Assembly: GCA_946641515.1 (NCBI GenBank)
Contig: CAMPBT010000001.1
Coordinates: forward strand, 243,105 to 307,104
Reading direction: 5' to 3'
Source of the DNA: UBA3210 sp002363635
GTDB lineage: Bacteria; Bacillota_I; Bacilli_A; RFN20; CAG-449
DNA length: 64,000 nucleotides
The notes under the pieces were generated by a model that was not told the DNA's origin, ran no database searches, and saw nothing but the letters and a program-made list of their open reading frames with translations. Below, piece after piece: positions 17,095 through 25,895 of the stretch (within the stretch, counting starts at the first letter, position 1; every line of letters starts with the position of its first letter). The position numbers and the translations under genes are program-made.

Positions 17095-18192
17095 ATGAAT
17101 TACAATCAAACAAAAGAGACTATAGGTAGCTTTGTTAATGATGTAGAAGTTGCAAAGTCTTATCAGAATCGTAAAGATGTCATCAGTAAGATTGTTACAT
17201 ATATTAAGAATCAAGGCTTAGATGTCGATGATTCTTATATCGAATTCATTAATAATTATCAGGTTGATCAAGTACCTGTAGAAGTAACTTATTTACCAAT
17301 TTATTTTGTCACATCAATTGCGCGTCTTTATTGGAAAGATAAAGATGAAGAAAAGACAGAACATCAAGAATTCATCAAATTCCAAACTGCTTTCTACGCT
17401 AATGATAAGAATGGTGGTAATAGATTAAATAATCTTGATGCAATGGGTATCATTGATAAAGATGTGATGAAACAAACTAAGAAGACTTCAGTTGTCGATA
17501 ATATTAATACTTCATTAAAAGATGAAAATATTAAATTACTTGGTACTACTGAACATTATGAAGTCCAAGTTGTTTTAGATGCTCCTAAATTAAGTGATAA
17601 TGATATGTATCCAATTGAATCTTCATATATCTTAAATGAAAGTGAAATTGATAAACATATTGAAAATGCTTTAAAAGAAACTAAATCTTACCAAAGACTC
17701 CAAAAGATGGATGAAAAGGTCAGTAAGATTGAACAAAAGAGTGTTGAAGTAGTATTAGTACCTATTGCTAAGATTGTTTTAGGCAAACATCATCAATATG
17801 TTAACTGCGCTAACGGAAAAATTGATGTTAAATACGAAAAGAGTAAACAGATTTCTAAGAATTTAAATTTTGCTAGAGCAATTGTTTATCCTTCAATCTT
17901 TTTATTCCTTGCTTCAGATGTTACTTCATTTATCTTTAAATGGAATACACCGGTAACTATTGAAAAAGGTTTACCTCATTTATTTGGTAATATATTTGAT
18001 ATTTTATGGTTTGTTTTTACCTTTATTGGCGTAATTGTCAGTATCATTGCTATTCCAAAAAGAGAAAATATTGTAAAAAGAGCTAATGCAAATAAAGACC
18101 GATTAAAGATTAATAGAGAACTTGCTAAAATCCTTTTAGCGGATTCAGTAATCTTAGTTGTTATTCTTTTAATAGCAGTATTTGGAAATTAA
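17095..18192 (+). CDS. Hypothetical membrane protein, 365 residues
   Basis: I do not recognise this family. About 250 N-terminal residues are hydrophilic and helical, with a Lys/Glu-rich segment near 200-225 that could be a coiled coil. Three hydrophobic helices follow at about 268-285, 300-325 and 345-363, so the protein is membrane-anchored by its C-terminus with the bulk probably in the cytoplasm. There is no signal peptide. It starts 2 bp after the cyclophilin stop behind GAGAGGGA, so the two are in one operon, and a terminator follows. A folding or quality-control link is suggested only by this neighbour. Confidence 0.8.
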   Translation: MNYNQTKETIGSFVNDVEVAKSYQNRKDVISKIVTYIKNQGLDVDDSYIEFINNYQVDQVPVEVTYLPIYFVTSIARLYWKDKDEEKTEHQEFIKFQTAFYANDKNGGNRLNNLDAMGIIDKDVMKQTKKTSVVDNINTSLKDENIKLLGTTEHYEVQVVLDAPKLSDNDMYPIESSYILNESEIDKHIENALKETKSYQRLQKMDEKVSKIEQKSVEVVLVPIAKIVLGKHHQYVNCANGKIDVKYEKSKQISKNLNFARAIVYPSIFLFLASDVTSFIFKWNTPVTIEKGLPHLFGNIFDILWFVFTFIGVIVSIIAIPKRENIVKRANANKDRLKINRELAKILLADSVILVVILLIAVFGN

Positions 18193-18207
18193 TAATTATA
18201 TTTAAAA

Positions 18208-18250
18208 AAAGAACATTTGTTGATTTTAATGTCTACAAATGTTTTTTTTA
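18208..18250 (+). terminator. Terminator of the cyclophilin operon
   Basis: AACATTTGT/ACAAATGTT stem (18212-18220, 18235-18243) with a 14-nt loop and a T run. The rest of 18251-18378 is A/T-rich with no feature I can name. Confidence 0.85.
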
Positions 18251-18378
18251 ATTTTTAAATATATTGTTATGTCAATTGTTCATTTAAATTGTATAGTACA
18301 AATTAAATTAAGTTCATATAAATATCATCATAGAAAAGATTAATTTCTAAATTTAATGTGTAATTTAAAAAAATAATT

Positions 18379-18407
18379 AGAGTTAGTTAATCTAACTCTT
18401 TTTCTTT
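18379..18407 (+). terminator. Second terminator just before the helicase gene
   Basis: A perfect AGAGTTAG/CTAACTCT stem with loop TTAAT and tail TTTTTCTTT, ending 15 bp before the helicase start codon. It insulates that gene from upstream transcription. Confidence 0.85.
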
Positions 18408-18415
18408 GCTATAAT
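18408..18415 (+). promoter_or_regulatory. Extended -10 promoter placing transcription start at the ATG
   Basis: TGCTATAAT (extended -10, TGnTATAAT) ends at 18415, 7 bp before the ATG at 18423, and no ribosome binding site lies between. The predicted transcription start therefore falls on or next to the start codon. Confidence 0.6.
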
Positions 18416-18422
18416 TGTTTTT

Positions 18423-20771
18423 ATGAAAAAAGAAATAAATTTATCAGTACATGGACTTGTTGATTTCTTACTTAGAAAAGGTGACATTGACAATCGTATT
18501 TACAACCAATCTTCAATGCAAGAAGGCAGTAGAATTCATTTAAGATATCAACAAATACAAGATGGGTCATATTTATCAGAACAAGAACTATCTATTGAAT
18601 TAGAAGTTCGTGATTTTAAGTTTACTTTACATGGTAGAGCGGATGGTATTATTAAAACTCCTTCTATGCCTATTATTGATGAAATTAAATCGACTGTTGA
18701 TGAACTTGAACATTTCCATGAAGTGCAAGAAGAATGGCATTTAGGACAAGCTAAAACATATGCTTTTATTTATGGCAAAATGAATAATATAAATAGACTT
18801 GGTGTTAGACTTACTTATATTTCTCAAAAAGATTTTGATGATAAATTGGTACTTAACTATAACTACAGTTTAGAAGAACTCGAAAAATATGTTCGTTTAC
18901 TGTGTGAAAGATATTTAGATTTTTATCAAAATATATATCAGCATAACCAACTTAAGATAGCATCTGCTGAAAAATTAGCGTTCCCATATCCTTATTTTAG
19001 ACAAGGACAAAAAGAACTTGCTAAATATGTCTATGGAACAATTAAAAAAGGTGAAACCTTATTTGTAGAAGCTCCTACAGGTATTGGTAAAACTATGTCC
19101 ACCTTATTTCCTGCAGTCAAATCTTTTGCTTCTTTAGATACAGAAAAAATCTTTTATTTAAGCGCGAAAAATGTGGCAAAGAATGTTGCGTATGAGGCTA
19201 GTAAAAAGTTAATTAGTAATGGTTTAATTGCTCGTTCTATTAAACTTCAATCAAAAGAGAAAATGTGTAGGATGGATGCTAGAAAATGTAATCCAGATGA
19301 TTGTCCTTTTGCTAGAGGTTATTACGATAAGATAAAAAGTGCGTTAGAAGACGTTTTAGAAAACAATGCTCTAATTGATGAAGAAATAGTTAACGCTAAA
19401 GCAAATGAACTTGAAATCTGTCCTTTTGAGTTCCAGTTAGATATTTCATTATATTGTGACATCATTATTTGTGATTACAATTATTTTTTTGATCCATTTG
19501 TTTATTTGAAGAGATTCTTTGATGCTACTTATATGCCTTATGTTGCCTTAGTAGACGAATCTCATAACTTAGTAGATCGTTCTAAAGAAATGTATACCTG
19601 TGTCCTAGATTTAAGTGCTTTTGAACAAATGCATAGAGATTTTAAAAGATTCAAGGTTCCTAAATTAAAAAGATATCTAAAGAAGATTATGACTAATTTA
19701 CAATCTCATTTAGGTGAAGAAGAATATGTACTCGTAAATAACGAATTTGATTTAGAGTTACATAGTGCTCTTGAAAACTTCTTTAAGCAAGGACAAGATT
19801 TATTAAAGAATATGCCAGAACTTGCGGTAGATAGTTTCTTAGAATGTTTTAGACAAGTAAATCGCTTTATTAAGATGAGTGATTTTATTAATGAAAATTT
19901 CTGTTGCTATTATGAAATAGATAAAGAGAATAGAAATGTTAAAGCAGTAATTAGATGCGTTGATTCTAGTGAATTTATTAAAAATTCAGTTAGCATCTTA
20001 CAGGCTGCAGTCTTCTTTAGTGCAACTTTATCACCTCTTGAATATTATAAAGCGTCTTTAGGAGCGTCTTCTTCCACTCCTAGCATTATTTTAGATTCAC
20101 CATTTGATAAAAATAATTTATTGAAAATAGTAAGAGGAGATATTTCTACTCGATATAAAGATAGAGAATATTCTTACGAAGAAATTGCCCGTACTATTGA
20201 AAATGCTGTATCTAAAAAGAAAGGTAATTATTTAGTTTTCTTTTCTTCTTACTCATATCTAGAAAATGTCTATAAATTCTTAAATGAAAATAAAGAGATT
20301 AATTATATTAAACAAGTACCTGAAATGCTAGATAAAGAAAGAGATGCATTCCTCGCAAATTTTAATGAAGAAAATGAAAAAACTACTGTAGGACTGGCGG
20401 TACTTGGAGGGGCTTTCTCAGAAGGTATTGACTTAACAGGAGATAAACTTATTGGCGCGATTATTGTTGGGGTAGGATTACCTCAAATCTCTTTTGAAAG
20501 AGATATAATCCGTTCTCATTATGACAACAAAGAACTTAATGGCTATGACTTTGCCTATGTCTATCCCGGTATGAATAAAGTTTTACAAGCAGCAGGTAGA
20601 GTTATAAGAACTGAAGAAGATAAAGGTTTTGTTATCTTTATTGATGATCGTTTTAGAACATATAAATACCAAGCATTGATGAGACAAGAATATGATGACT
20701 TACATTATTGTTCATCAAATACGCAAATTGGAGAATTAATTGAAGACTTTTGGTCTAAACACAATTCTTAA
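18423..20771 (+). CDS. PD-(D/E)XK nuclease-DinG/XPD-type Fe-S helicase fusion
   Basis: A 782-residue DNA repair protein. The N-terminal 170 residues look like a RecB/Cas4-type nuclease: a G-x-x-H-like element (EGSRIHLRYQ), LHGRADGII and IIDEIKST supply the Asp and the Glu-x-Lys pair. The rest is a superfamily 2 XPD/DinG helicase: Walker A APTGIGKT (217-224), four cysteines for a 4Fe-4S cluster (CRMDARKCNPDDC and EICPF), a DESH box (378-381) and motif VI QAAGRVIRTEEDKG. The domain order suggests unwinding and cutting by one chain. There is no ribosome binding site; see the promoter entry. It is monocistronic or weakly linked to lepA, 68 bp downstream. Confidence 0.88.
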   Translation: MKKEINLSVHGLVDFLLRKGDIDNRIYNQSSMQEGSRIHLRYQQIQDGSYLSEQELSIELEVRDFKFTLHGRADGIIKTPSMPIIDEIKSTVDELEHFHEVQEEWHLGQAKTYAFIYGKMNNINRLGVRLTYISQKDFDDKLVLNYNYSLEELEKYVRLLCERYLDFYQNIYQHNQLKIASAEKLAFPYPYFRQGQKELAKYVYGTIKKGETLFVEAPTGIGKTMSTLFPAVKSFASLDTEKIFYLSAKNVAKNVAYEASKKLISNGLIARSIKLQSKEKMCRMDARKCNPDDCPFARGYYDKIKSALEDVLENNALIDEEIVNAKANELEICPFEFQLDISLYCDIIICDYNYFFDPFVYLKRFFDATYMPYVALVDESHNLVDRSKEMYTCVLDLSAFEQMHRDFKRFKVPKLKRYLKKIMTNLQSHLGEEEYVLVNNEFDLELHSALENFFKQGQDLLKNMPELAVDSFLECFRQVNRFIKMSDFINENFCCYYEIDKENRNVKAVIRCVDSSEFIKNSVSILQAAVFFSATLSPLEYYKASLGASSSTPSIILDSPFDKNNLLKIVRGDISTRYKDREYSYEEIARTIENAVSKKKGNYLVFFSSYSYLENVYKFLNENKEINYIKQVPEMLDKERDAFLANFNEENEKTTVGLAVLGGAFSEGIDLTGDKLIGAIIVGVGLPQISFERDIIRSHYDNKELNGYDFAYVYPGMNKVLQAAGRVIRTEEDKGFVIFIDDRFRTYKYQALMRQEYDDLHYCSSNTQIGELIEDFWSKHNS

Positions 20772-20839
20772 CATTGAATAAAATTAAAAATTATATTATT
20801 TTTAATAAGTACATTATAAAAAATGAAAGGAGTAAGCAA

Positions 20840-22657
20840 ATGAAATACGATAAACAACATATTAGAAATTTCTGTATTATTGCTCATATTGACCATGGGA
20901 AAAGTACTCTTGCTGACCGTATTTTAGAACTTACTGGAACAGTATCAAAGCGTGAACTCAAAGAGCAAATGCTTGATTCTATGGATCTTGAAAGAGAAAG
21001 AGGCATTACAATTAAACTTAATGCTGTTAATTTAAATTATCATGCAAAAAATGGAGAAGATTATTTATTTAACTTAATCGATACTCCAGGCCACGTTGAC
21101 TTTACTTATGAAGTTTCTAGATCCTTAGCAGCTTGTGAAGGTGCTTTACTTGTTGTTGACGCGACCCAAGGTGTTGAAGCTCAGACTCTTGCAAACGTCT
21201 ATCTTGCTATTGATAATGATTTAGAAATTATTCCGGTTATTAATAAAGTAGATTTACCATCTGCAGATGTTGATAGAACTAAAAAGGAAATCGAAAAAGA
21301 AATTGGTTTACCTTGTGATGAAGCTGTTGGGGTTAGCGCTAAAACTGGTTTAAATGTTGAACAAGTTTTAGAAGAAATTGTTAATAAGATTCCTGCTCCT
21401 AAAGGAGATGATAACGCTCCATTAAAAGCATTAATTTTTGACTCATATTATGATTCTTATAGAGGCGTAGTTGCTCAAATTAGAATTAAAGAAGGTAGTG
21501 TTAAAGTTGGCCAGTGGATTAGAATTATGAACACTGGACAAGAATATTTAGTTACTGAACTTGGTATTAGATCACCAAACAATACTCAGGTAGAAGAATT
21601 AGTTGCAGGTGAAGTCGGTTATTTAGCAGCGCAAATTAGAGATATTCAGCACGTTAGACCTGGTGATACTATCACTTTAAAAGATAATCCTGCAAGTGAA
21701 CCACTTCCTGGTTACCACGATTTAAACCCTATGGTTTACTGTGGTCTATATCCTTGTGATTCTAGAGATTATCCTGCATTAAAAGAAGCGTTAGAAAAAT
21801 TAACATTAAATGATGCTTCATTAAAATATGAACCAGAAACTTCTCAAGCTTTAGGATTTGGTTTTAGATGTGGCTTCTTAGGATTACTCCATATGGATGT
21901 CATCCAAGAAAGACTTGAAAGAGAATATAATCTCGATTTAATTCTTACTGCACCTTCAGTTATCTATAATATTTATTTAGATAATAATGAAATGGTTACT
22001 TTAGATAACCCTGCTAAATATCCTAACCCAGCATCAGTAAAAGAAATTCAAGAACCATATGTAGAAGCTAAAATTATGTGTCCTGAACAATATATTGGTC
22101 CTATTATGACTCTTTGCCAAGAAAGAAGAGGCGTATATAAAGATTTAGTATATTTAGATGATACTAGAAGACAATTAGTATACGAATTACCATTAGCAGA
22201 AATTGTTTATAACTTCTTCGATAAATTAAAATCATATTCTAAGGGTTATGCATCACTTGATTATGAATTAATTGGTTATAAACCAGGTAAACTTGTTAAG
22301 ATGGATATCATGCTTAATGGAGACTCTATCGACGCTTTATCTACTATTGTTCATAGAGATTTTGCTTATACTAGAGGGAACGCAATTGTTAGAAAATTAA
22401 AAGAAGTAATTCCTCGACAACAATTCGAAGTCCCAGTACAAGCTGCTATCGGAGGCAAAGTTATTGCTCGTAGTGATATCAAAGCTGTTAGAAAAGATGT
22501 TCTTGCTAAATGTTATGGAGGAGATATCTCGCGTAAGAAGAAGCTTCTAGAAAAGCAAAAAGAAGGTAAGAAGAGAATGAAATCCATTGGTACAGTTGAT
22601 GTACCTCAGGAAGCATTCATGGCAATTCTATCTGTTGACGAAGACGAAAATAATTAA
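20840..22657 (+). CDS. lepA: Elongation factor 4 (LepA), ribosomal back-translocase GTPase
   Basis: A translational GTPase of 605 residues that acts on stalled or mis-assembled ribosomes. The G motifs are AHIDHGKST, DTPGHVDF and NKVDLP. The LepA-specific C-terminal domain contains KGYASLDYE and ends GKKRMKSIGTVDVPQEAFMA, as in other LepA proteins. The ATG at 20840 is chosen over one at 20774 because AAAGGAG lies 9 bp before it and the extra 22 residues would be unlike any LepA. Confidence 0.97.
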   Translation: MKYDKQHIRNFCIIAHIDHGKSTLADRILELTGTVSKRELKEQMLDSMDLERERGITIKLNAVNLNYHAKNGEDYLFNLIDTPGHVDFTYEVSRSLAACEGALLVVDATQGVEAQTLANVYLAIDNDLEIIPVINKVDLPSADVDRTKKEIEKEIGLPCDEAVGVSAKTGLNVEQVLEEIVNKIPAPKGDDNAPLKALIFDSYYDSYRGVVAQIRIKEGSVKVGQWIRIMNTGQEYLVTELGIRSPNNTQVEELVAGEVGYLAAQIRDIQHVRPGDTITLKDNPASEPLPGYHDLNPMVYCGLYPCDSRDYPALKEALEKLTLNDASLKYEPETSQALGFGFRCGFLGLLHMDVIQERLEREYNLDLILTAPSVIYNIYLDNNEMVTLDNPAKYPNPASVKEIQEPYVEAKIMCPEQYIGPIMTLCQERRGVYKDLVYLDDTRRQLVYELPLAEIVYNFFDKLKSYSKGYASLDYELIGYKPGKLVKMDIMLNGDSIDALSTIVHRDFAYTRGNAIVRKLKEVIPRQQFEVPVQAAIGGKVIARSDIKAVRKDVLAKCYGGDISRKKKLLEKQKEGKKRMKSIGTVDVPQEAFMAILSVDEDENN

Positions 22658-22664
22658 AAATATT

Positions 22665-22699
22665 AAGTTCCATTATTCTAGTGTAGTGGAGCTTTTTTA
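22665..22699 (+). terminator. Terminator of lepA
   Basis: AAGTTCCA/TGGAGCTT stem (22665-22672, 22687-22694, one G-T pair) followed by TTTTTTAG. Confidence 0.8.
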
Positions 22700-22751
22700 G
22701 TATTAAATTAGTTTTTGTAGTATTTTATTAGTAGTTTTTTAGTTGCCTATA

Positions 22752-22780
22752 TTGACAAAATTAAACAAAAAGTATAATTT
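22752..22780 (+). promoter_or_regulatory. Promoter of the Fic-like gene
   Basis: Consensus TTGACA (22752-22757), with TATAAT at 22773-22778 (15 bp) or TAATTT at 22775-22780 (17 bp). Confidence 0.65.
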
Positions 22781-22803
22781 TGAAGTATAAGAGGGGTAGA
22801 ATT

Positions 22804-24216
22804 ATGGAAAAAGATTTTGGAATACGTTTTACAGATGAAATGTATGCGACTAAGGATGATGTTAAACGCGCGATGAACATTTCATCAATTGACTCTATTT
22901 GGAGTAAAGTTATTCAATTTAGAGCGTATTATACTCGTCAAATGGACTTAAAGAACATTGAAAGAGTCCCTTTTAATGTTGTTCTTCCTCCAAAAATTAC
23001 TTCTAAGATTGTTTCACTTGAAAAGAAATTATCAAAATCTTTAGTCAAATATTCTAAAGACTATTATCAACAAAAGAGAATGATGGATATTTTTACTAAT
23101 AATGATTATGTATCTATCTTAAGAATTATTTCTGATTTATATGGATTAAATGTTAATGGAGAAACTTTAAATGCGATTGTTTCAGAAACTAGCGCGACTC
23201 TTCCAGTTGAATATTTAATTTTAAGCCATTATTCAAAGGCTTTGAAATATATTGCTAAACGTACATCAGGTCCTTTAACAGAATCATTTATCGTTAATCT
23301 TTATTGTAAATTAAGAGGAATTGAATTTGATCCAAATGATTTAGATTCTTCATACCGTACAACGGAAATTGTTAAAAGAGGAGACCATGTATTTGTTGGA
23401 CAACATTATGAAGCAAGTCCCGTTTCCCGTATTAAAGATTTAATGGTTTCACTTGTTGACTTCCTCAATTCATCTTCATTATTTAGTATTGTTAAAGCTA
23501 CTTGTGCATATTTCTATATTCGTTATGTTCAACCATTTGAATATTATAATGATGAAATGGCAATTTTAATGTTTAAAGTAGTACTTGCAAATGATGATTT
23601 AGATAATATTCCTTCATTATTAAAATTAGAAGAATTATTAACTCCTGCACTTGCAAATAATTTAAAGACTTTATCTTATGAAAGTGAAATGAATTTAGAT
23701 ATAACTTATTTATTAAATTACATCATTGATTACACATTAGATAAAGTTGAAGAATTTGAAGATGATCTAGAACAAGTTGATTCTCAATTAATTTATGATG
23801 AAGCTCATCAAATAGATGAAGTTCTTAAAGAAGAAAGAGTAGTACCTCAACCTATAGTTTACGAAGCACCTCAAGTTCGACATGTTGAACCTGTTGAAAA
23901 GAGTGTTGCGACTAACTTTACTCAACAAGTTTCTTTACCTAATATTCCAGTAGGCCTTGATGAAAACGATGCAGAAATTGTCGCGGAACATTTACTTGAA
24001 TTATATCCATCAATGAAAAAGAACCAAGCAGAATTCTACGCTCGTCATTGTACAATTGGTAAATATTATACTATTTCTCAATATAAGAAAGAGATGAATG
24101 TAGTTTATGAAACTGCTCGTACATCAATGGAAAATTTAGTACTTTTAGGCTTATATCGTAAAGAACCACTTAAGAATAAATTTGTTTATACACCGGTGGT
24201 AAAAAATGAGCAATAG
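22804..24216 (+). CDS. Fic-fold protein with degenerate active site and C-terminal winged helix
   Basis: A 470-residue protein that follows the Fic/DOC layout: an N-terminal segment, LTESFIVNLYCKLRG resembling the helix before the Fic core, then YVQPFEYYNDEM at 241-252 where active Fic AMP-transferases have HPFxxGNGR. His is replaced by Gln (243) and GNGR by YNDE, so catalysis by the known mechanism is not possible. The last 85 residues (ENDAEIVAEHLLELYPSM and onward) look like a winged-helix DNA-binding domain, common in Fic proteins. The start at 22804 follows GAGGGG; an upstream ATG at 22780 overlaps the -10 box. hemW overlaps its end by 11 bp. Confidence 0.72.
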   Translation: MEKDFGIRFTDEMYATKDDVKRAMNISSIDSIWSKVIQFRAYYTRQMDLKNIERVPFNVVLPPKITSKIVSLEKKLSKSLVKYSKDYYQQKRMMDIFTNNDYVSILRIISDLYGLNVNGETLNAIVSETSATLPVEYLILSHYSKALKYIAKRTSGPLTESFIVNLYCKLRGIEFDPNDLDSSYRTTEIVKRGDHVFVGQHYEASPVSRIKDLMVSLVDFLNSSSLFSIVKATCAYFYIRYVQPFEYYNDEMAILMFKVVLANDDLDNIPSLLKLEELLTPALANNLKTLSYESEMNLDITYLLNYIIDYTLDKVEEFEDDLEQVDSQLIYDEAHQIDEVLKEERVVPQPIVYEAPQVRHVEPVEKSVATNFTQQVSLPNIPVGLDENDAEIVAEHLLELYPSMKKNQAEFYARHCTIGKYYTISQYKKEMNVVYETARTSMENLVLLGLYRKEPLKNKFVYTPVVKNEQ

Positions 24217-25297
24217 AGGTTTATACGTACACATTCCATTTTGTTCACATATCTGTTCTTATTGTGACTTTGCTAAATATATCTATGATGAAAAATTTAT
24301 ATCTTCATATCTAGATAATTTAGAAAAAGAAATCCTAGACTCTAATCTTGATTCATTTTCTTCTATATATGTTGGAGGAGGAACTCCTTCATCATTAAGT
24401 GAAAAAGAATTAGAACGTTTATTAACAATTTTAAAACCTTACCATAAAGAAAATAACTCCTTTGCCTTTGAAGCAAATTTTGAAAATTTAACTTTAGAGA
24501 AGATTAAAATTTTAAAACAATATGGAGTTAATAGAGTATCTTTAGGCTTACAAACCTTCAATCAAGATTTATTAAAGAAATTAAATAGATACCATGATGA
24601 AGAAAAAATTCATGAAGTAATTAATAATCTTATTAACGAAGGCATTACCGATATTAACTGTGATTTAATATATGGTTTACCTGGTCAAGATTTTAAAATC
24701 TTAGAAGAAGACGTAAAGAAAATCACCTCTTTACCAATTACTCATATTTCTACATATGCTTTAAGTGTTGTACCTCATACGATGTTCTACATTAAAAAGG
24801 TTGAAGAGGTAGATCAAGAAGTATATCGAGAATATTACGATTACATTGTTAAGACTTTAAAAGAAAAAGGCTTTAACCGTTATGAAGTTAGTAACTTCTC
24901 AAAACCTGGTTATGAATCTAAACATAACTTACTGTATTGGAGAAACGAAGAATATTTAGGTGTAGGACTTGGTGCAGCATCTTATATTGGTAATAAACGT
25001 TATTCCAATACTAAGTCATTAACTCAATACCTAAAAGGAGAAAGAGTTAAAGATGAAGAAACATTAACTAAAGAAGATCAGGAATTTTATTTCTTGATGC
25101 TTGGACTTCGTTTAGAAGAAGGAGTTTCTATTGATAGATTTAAGAAATTGTATAACGAAGATTTATTAGTTAAATATCAAGACAAAATTAAAGAATTAGA
25201 AGAAAGGAGATTAGTACAACTTAAAGATGGTAGACTTATAGTCACAAAAGAGAATTTATTCATTCTTGACTATATTCTTCAAAAATTGTTGTTCTAA
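24206..25297 (+). CDS. hemW: Radical SAM protein HemW (heme chaperone, coproporphyrinogen oxidase-like)
   Basis: A 363-residue radical SAM protein. The 4Fe-4S motif is IPFCSHICSYCDF (CxxxCxxC), followed by a GGGTPS SAM-binding loop and KHNLLYWRNEEYLGVGLGA, characteristic of HemW. HemW binds and delivers heme and lacks the extra residues of true HemN. Whether this organism makes heme cannot be seen here. The start overlaps the end of the Fic-like gene by 11 bp, so the two are in one transcript with the RDD gene that follows. Confidence 0.93.
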   Translation: MSNRGLYVHIPFCSHICSYCDFAKYIYDEKFISSYLDNLEKEILDSNLDSFSSIYVGGGTPSSLSEKELERLLTILKPYHKENNSFAFEANFENLTLEKIKILKQYGVNRVSLGLQTFNQDLLKKLNRYHDEEKIHEVINNLINEGITDINCDLIYGLPGQDFKILEEDVKKITSLPITHISTYALSVVPHTMFYIKKVEEVDQEVYREYYDYIVKTLKEKGFNRYEVSNFSKPGYESKHNLLYWRNEEYLGVGLGAASYIGNKRYSNTKSLTQYLKGERVKDEETLTKEDQEFYFLMLGLRLEEGVSIDRFKKLYNEDLLVKYQDKIKELEERRLVQLKDGRLIVTKENLFILDYILQKLLF

Positions 25298-25306
25298 AAA
25301 ATTATT

Positions 25307-25735
25307 ATGAAAATAGTTGGATTTCAAAAAAGAATTATAGCTTACCTAATCGATCAATTAATATGCTTTGGTATTTCTACAGGTATATATTTTGCTCTTG
25401 CTATTAACTTTCCTTCTTTCTGGGGAATAGTTCATATCGGATCATTCTTTTGGATAATAGTTATGGAATCTTTCATCTATTTTATTTTAATGACTTTTAC
25501 TTCACTTATTTTTAATGGATATACTTTTGGTACATTAATTTGTAGATATAAAAATATCTCTTTAAAATCTGATAGGATTTCTTTCCGTCAAACAACATTA
25601 AAATATTGCTTTGAAATGTTCCATGTGGCAGTTATTCTTAACTGTGTTTACATGTTAGTAAAGCATAATTCCAATACAATTTTTGACCAACTAAGTGAGA
25701 CAATTGTTGTTTCTACAAGCAAAGATATCTTCTAA
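25307..25735 (+). CDS. RDD-family membrane protein
   Basis: A 142-residue protein with three to four hydrophobic helices. It begins with the RDD signature (FQKRIIAYLIDQLICFG, with the Arg and Asp of the family) and contains GTLICRYKNISLKSDRISFRQ, the usual loop before the last helices. RDD proteins are of mixed or unknown transport function. It begins 9 bp after the hemW stop with no clear ribosome binding site, so translation probably depends on hemW. A terminator follows. Confidence 0.85.
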   Translation: MKIVGFQKRIIAYLIDQLICFGISTGIYFALAINFPSFWGIVHIGSFFWIIVMESFIYFILMTFTSLIFNGYTFGTLICRYKNISLKSDRISFRQTTLKYCFEMFHVAVILNCVYMLVKHNSNTIFDQLSETIVVSTSKDIF

Positions 25736-25767
25736 TTATATTTATAAAATATAAAATCTATAATTCT

Positions 25768-25792
25768 AAGCAGGGTAATACCTGCTTTTTTA
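25768..25792 (+). terminator. Terminator of the Fic-like/hemW/RDD operon
   Basis: AAGCAGG/CCTGCTT stem with loop GTAATA, followed by a T run. Confidence 0.9.
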
Positions 25793-25807
25793 AATTTTTA
25801 AAATAAA

Positions 25808-25834
25808 TTAGCACTAAAACGTTGACAGTGCTAA
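25808..25834 (+). promoter_or_regulatory. CIRCE operator 1 (HrcA binding site)
   Basis: TTAGCACTA-N9-CAGTGCTAA matches the CIRCE consensus TTAGCACTC-N9-GAGTGCTAA in 8 of 9 bases on each arm. It contains the -35 box TTGACA (25822-25827). Confidence 0.95.
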
Positions 25835-25849
25835 AAAACAAACTATAAT
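25822..25849 (+). promoter_or_regulatory. Heat-shock operon promoter (SigA type)
   Basis: Consensus TTGACA (25822-25827) and TATAAT (25844-25849), 16 bp apart, lie between and overlapping the two CIRCE elements. Bound HrcA would block both polymerase binding and escape. Confidence 0.93.
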
Positions 25850-25853
25850 AGAG

Positions 25854-25880
25854 TTAGCAATCGAAAAGAAAGAGTGCTAA
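25854..25880 (+). promoter_or_regulatory. CIRCE operator 2 (HrcA binding site)
   Basis: TTAGCAATC-N9-GAGTGCTAA has one mismatch to the CIRCE consensus. It covers the predicted transcription start and ends 5 bp before the AAGGAGG of hrcA. Confidence 0.93.
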
Positions 25881-25895
25881 AAAGGAGGCGGACAT

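Noticed and set aside
20774..20839. N-terminal extension of LepA from an upstream ATG
   Set aside because: No ribosome binding site at that ATG, whereas AAAGGAG precedes the ATG at 20840, which starts the conserved protein.
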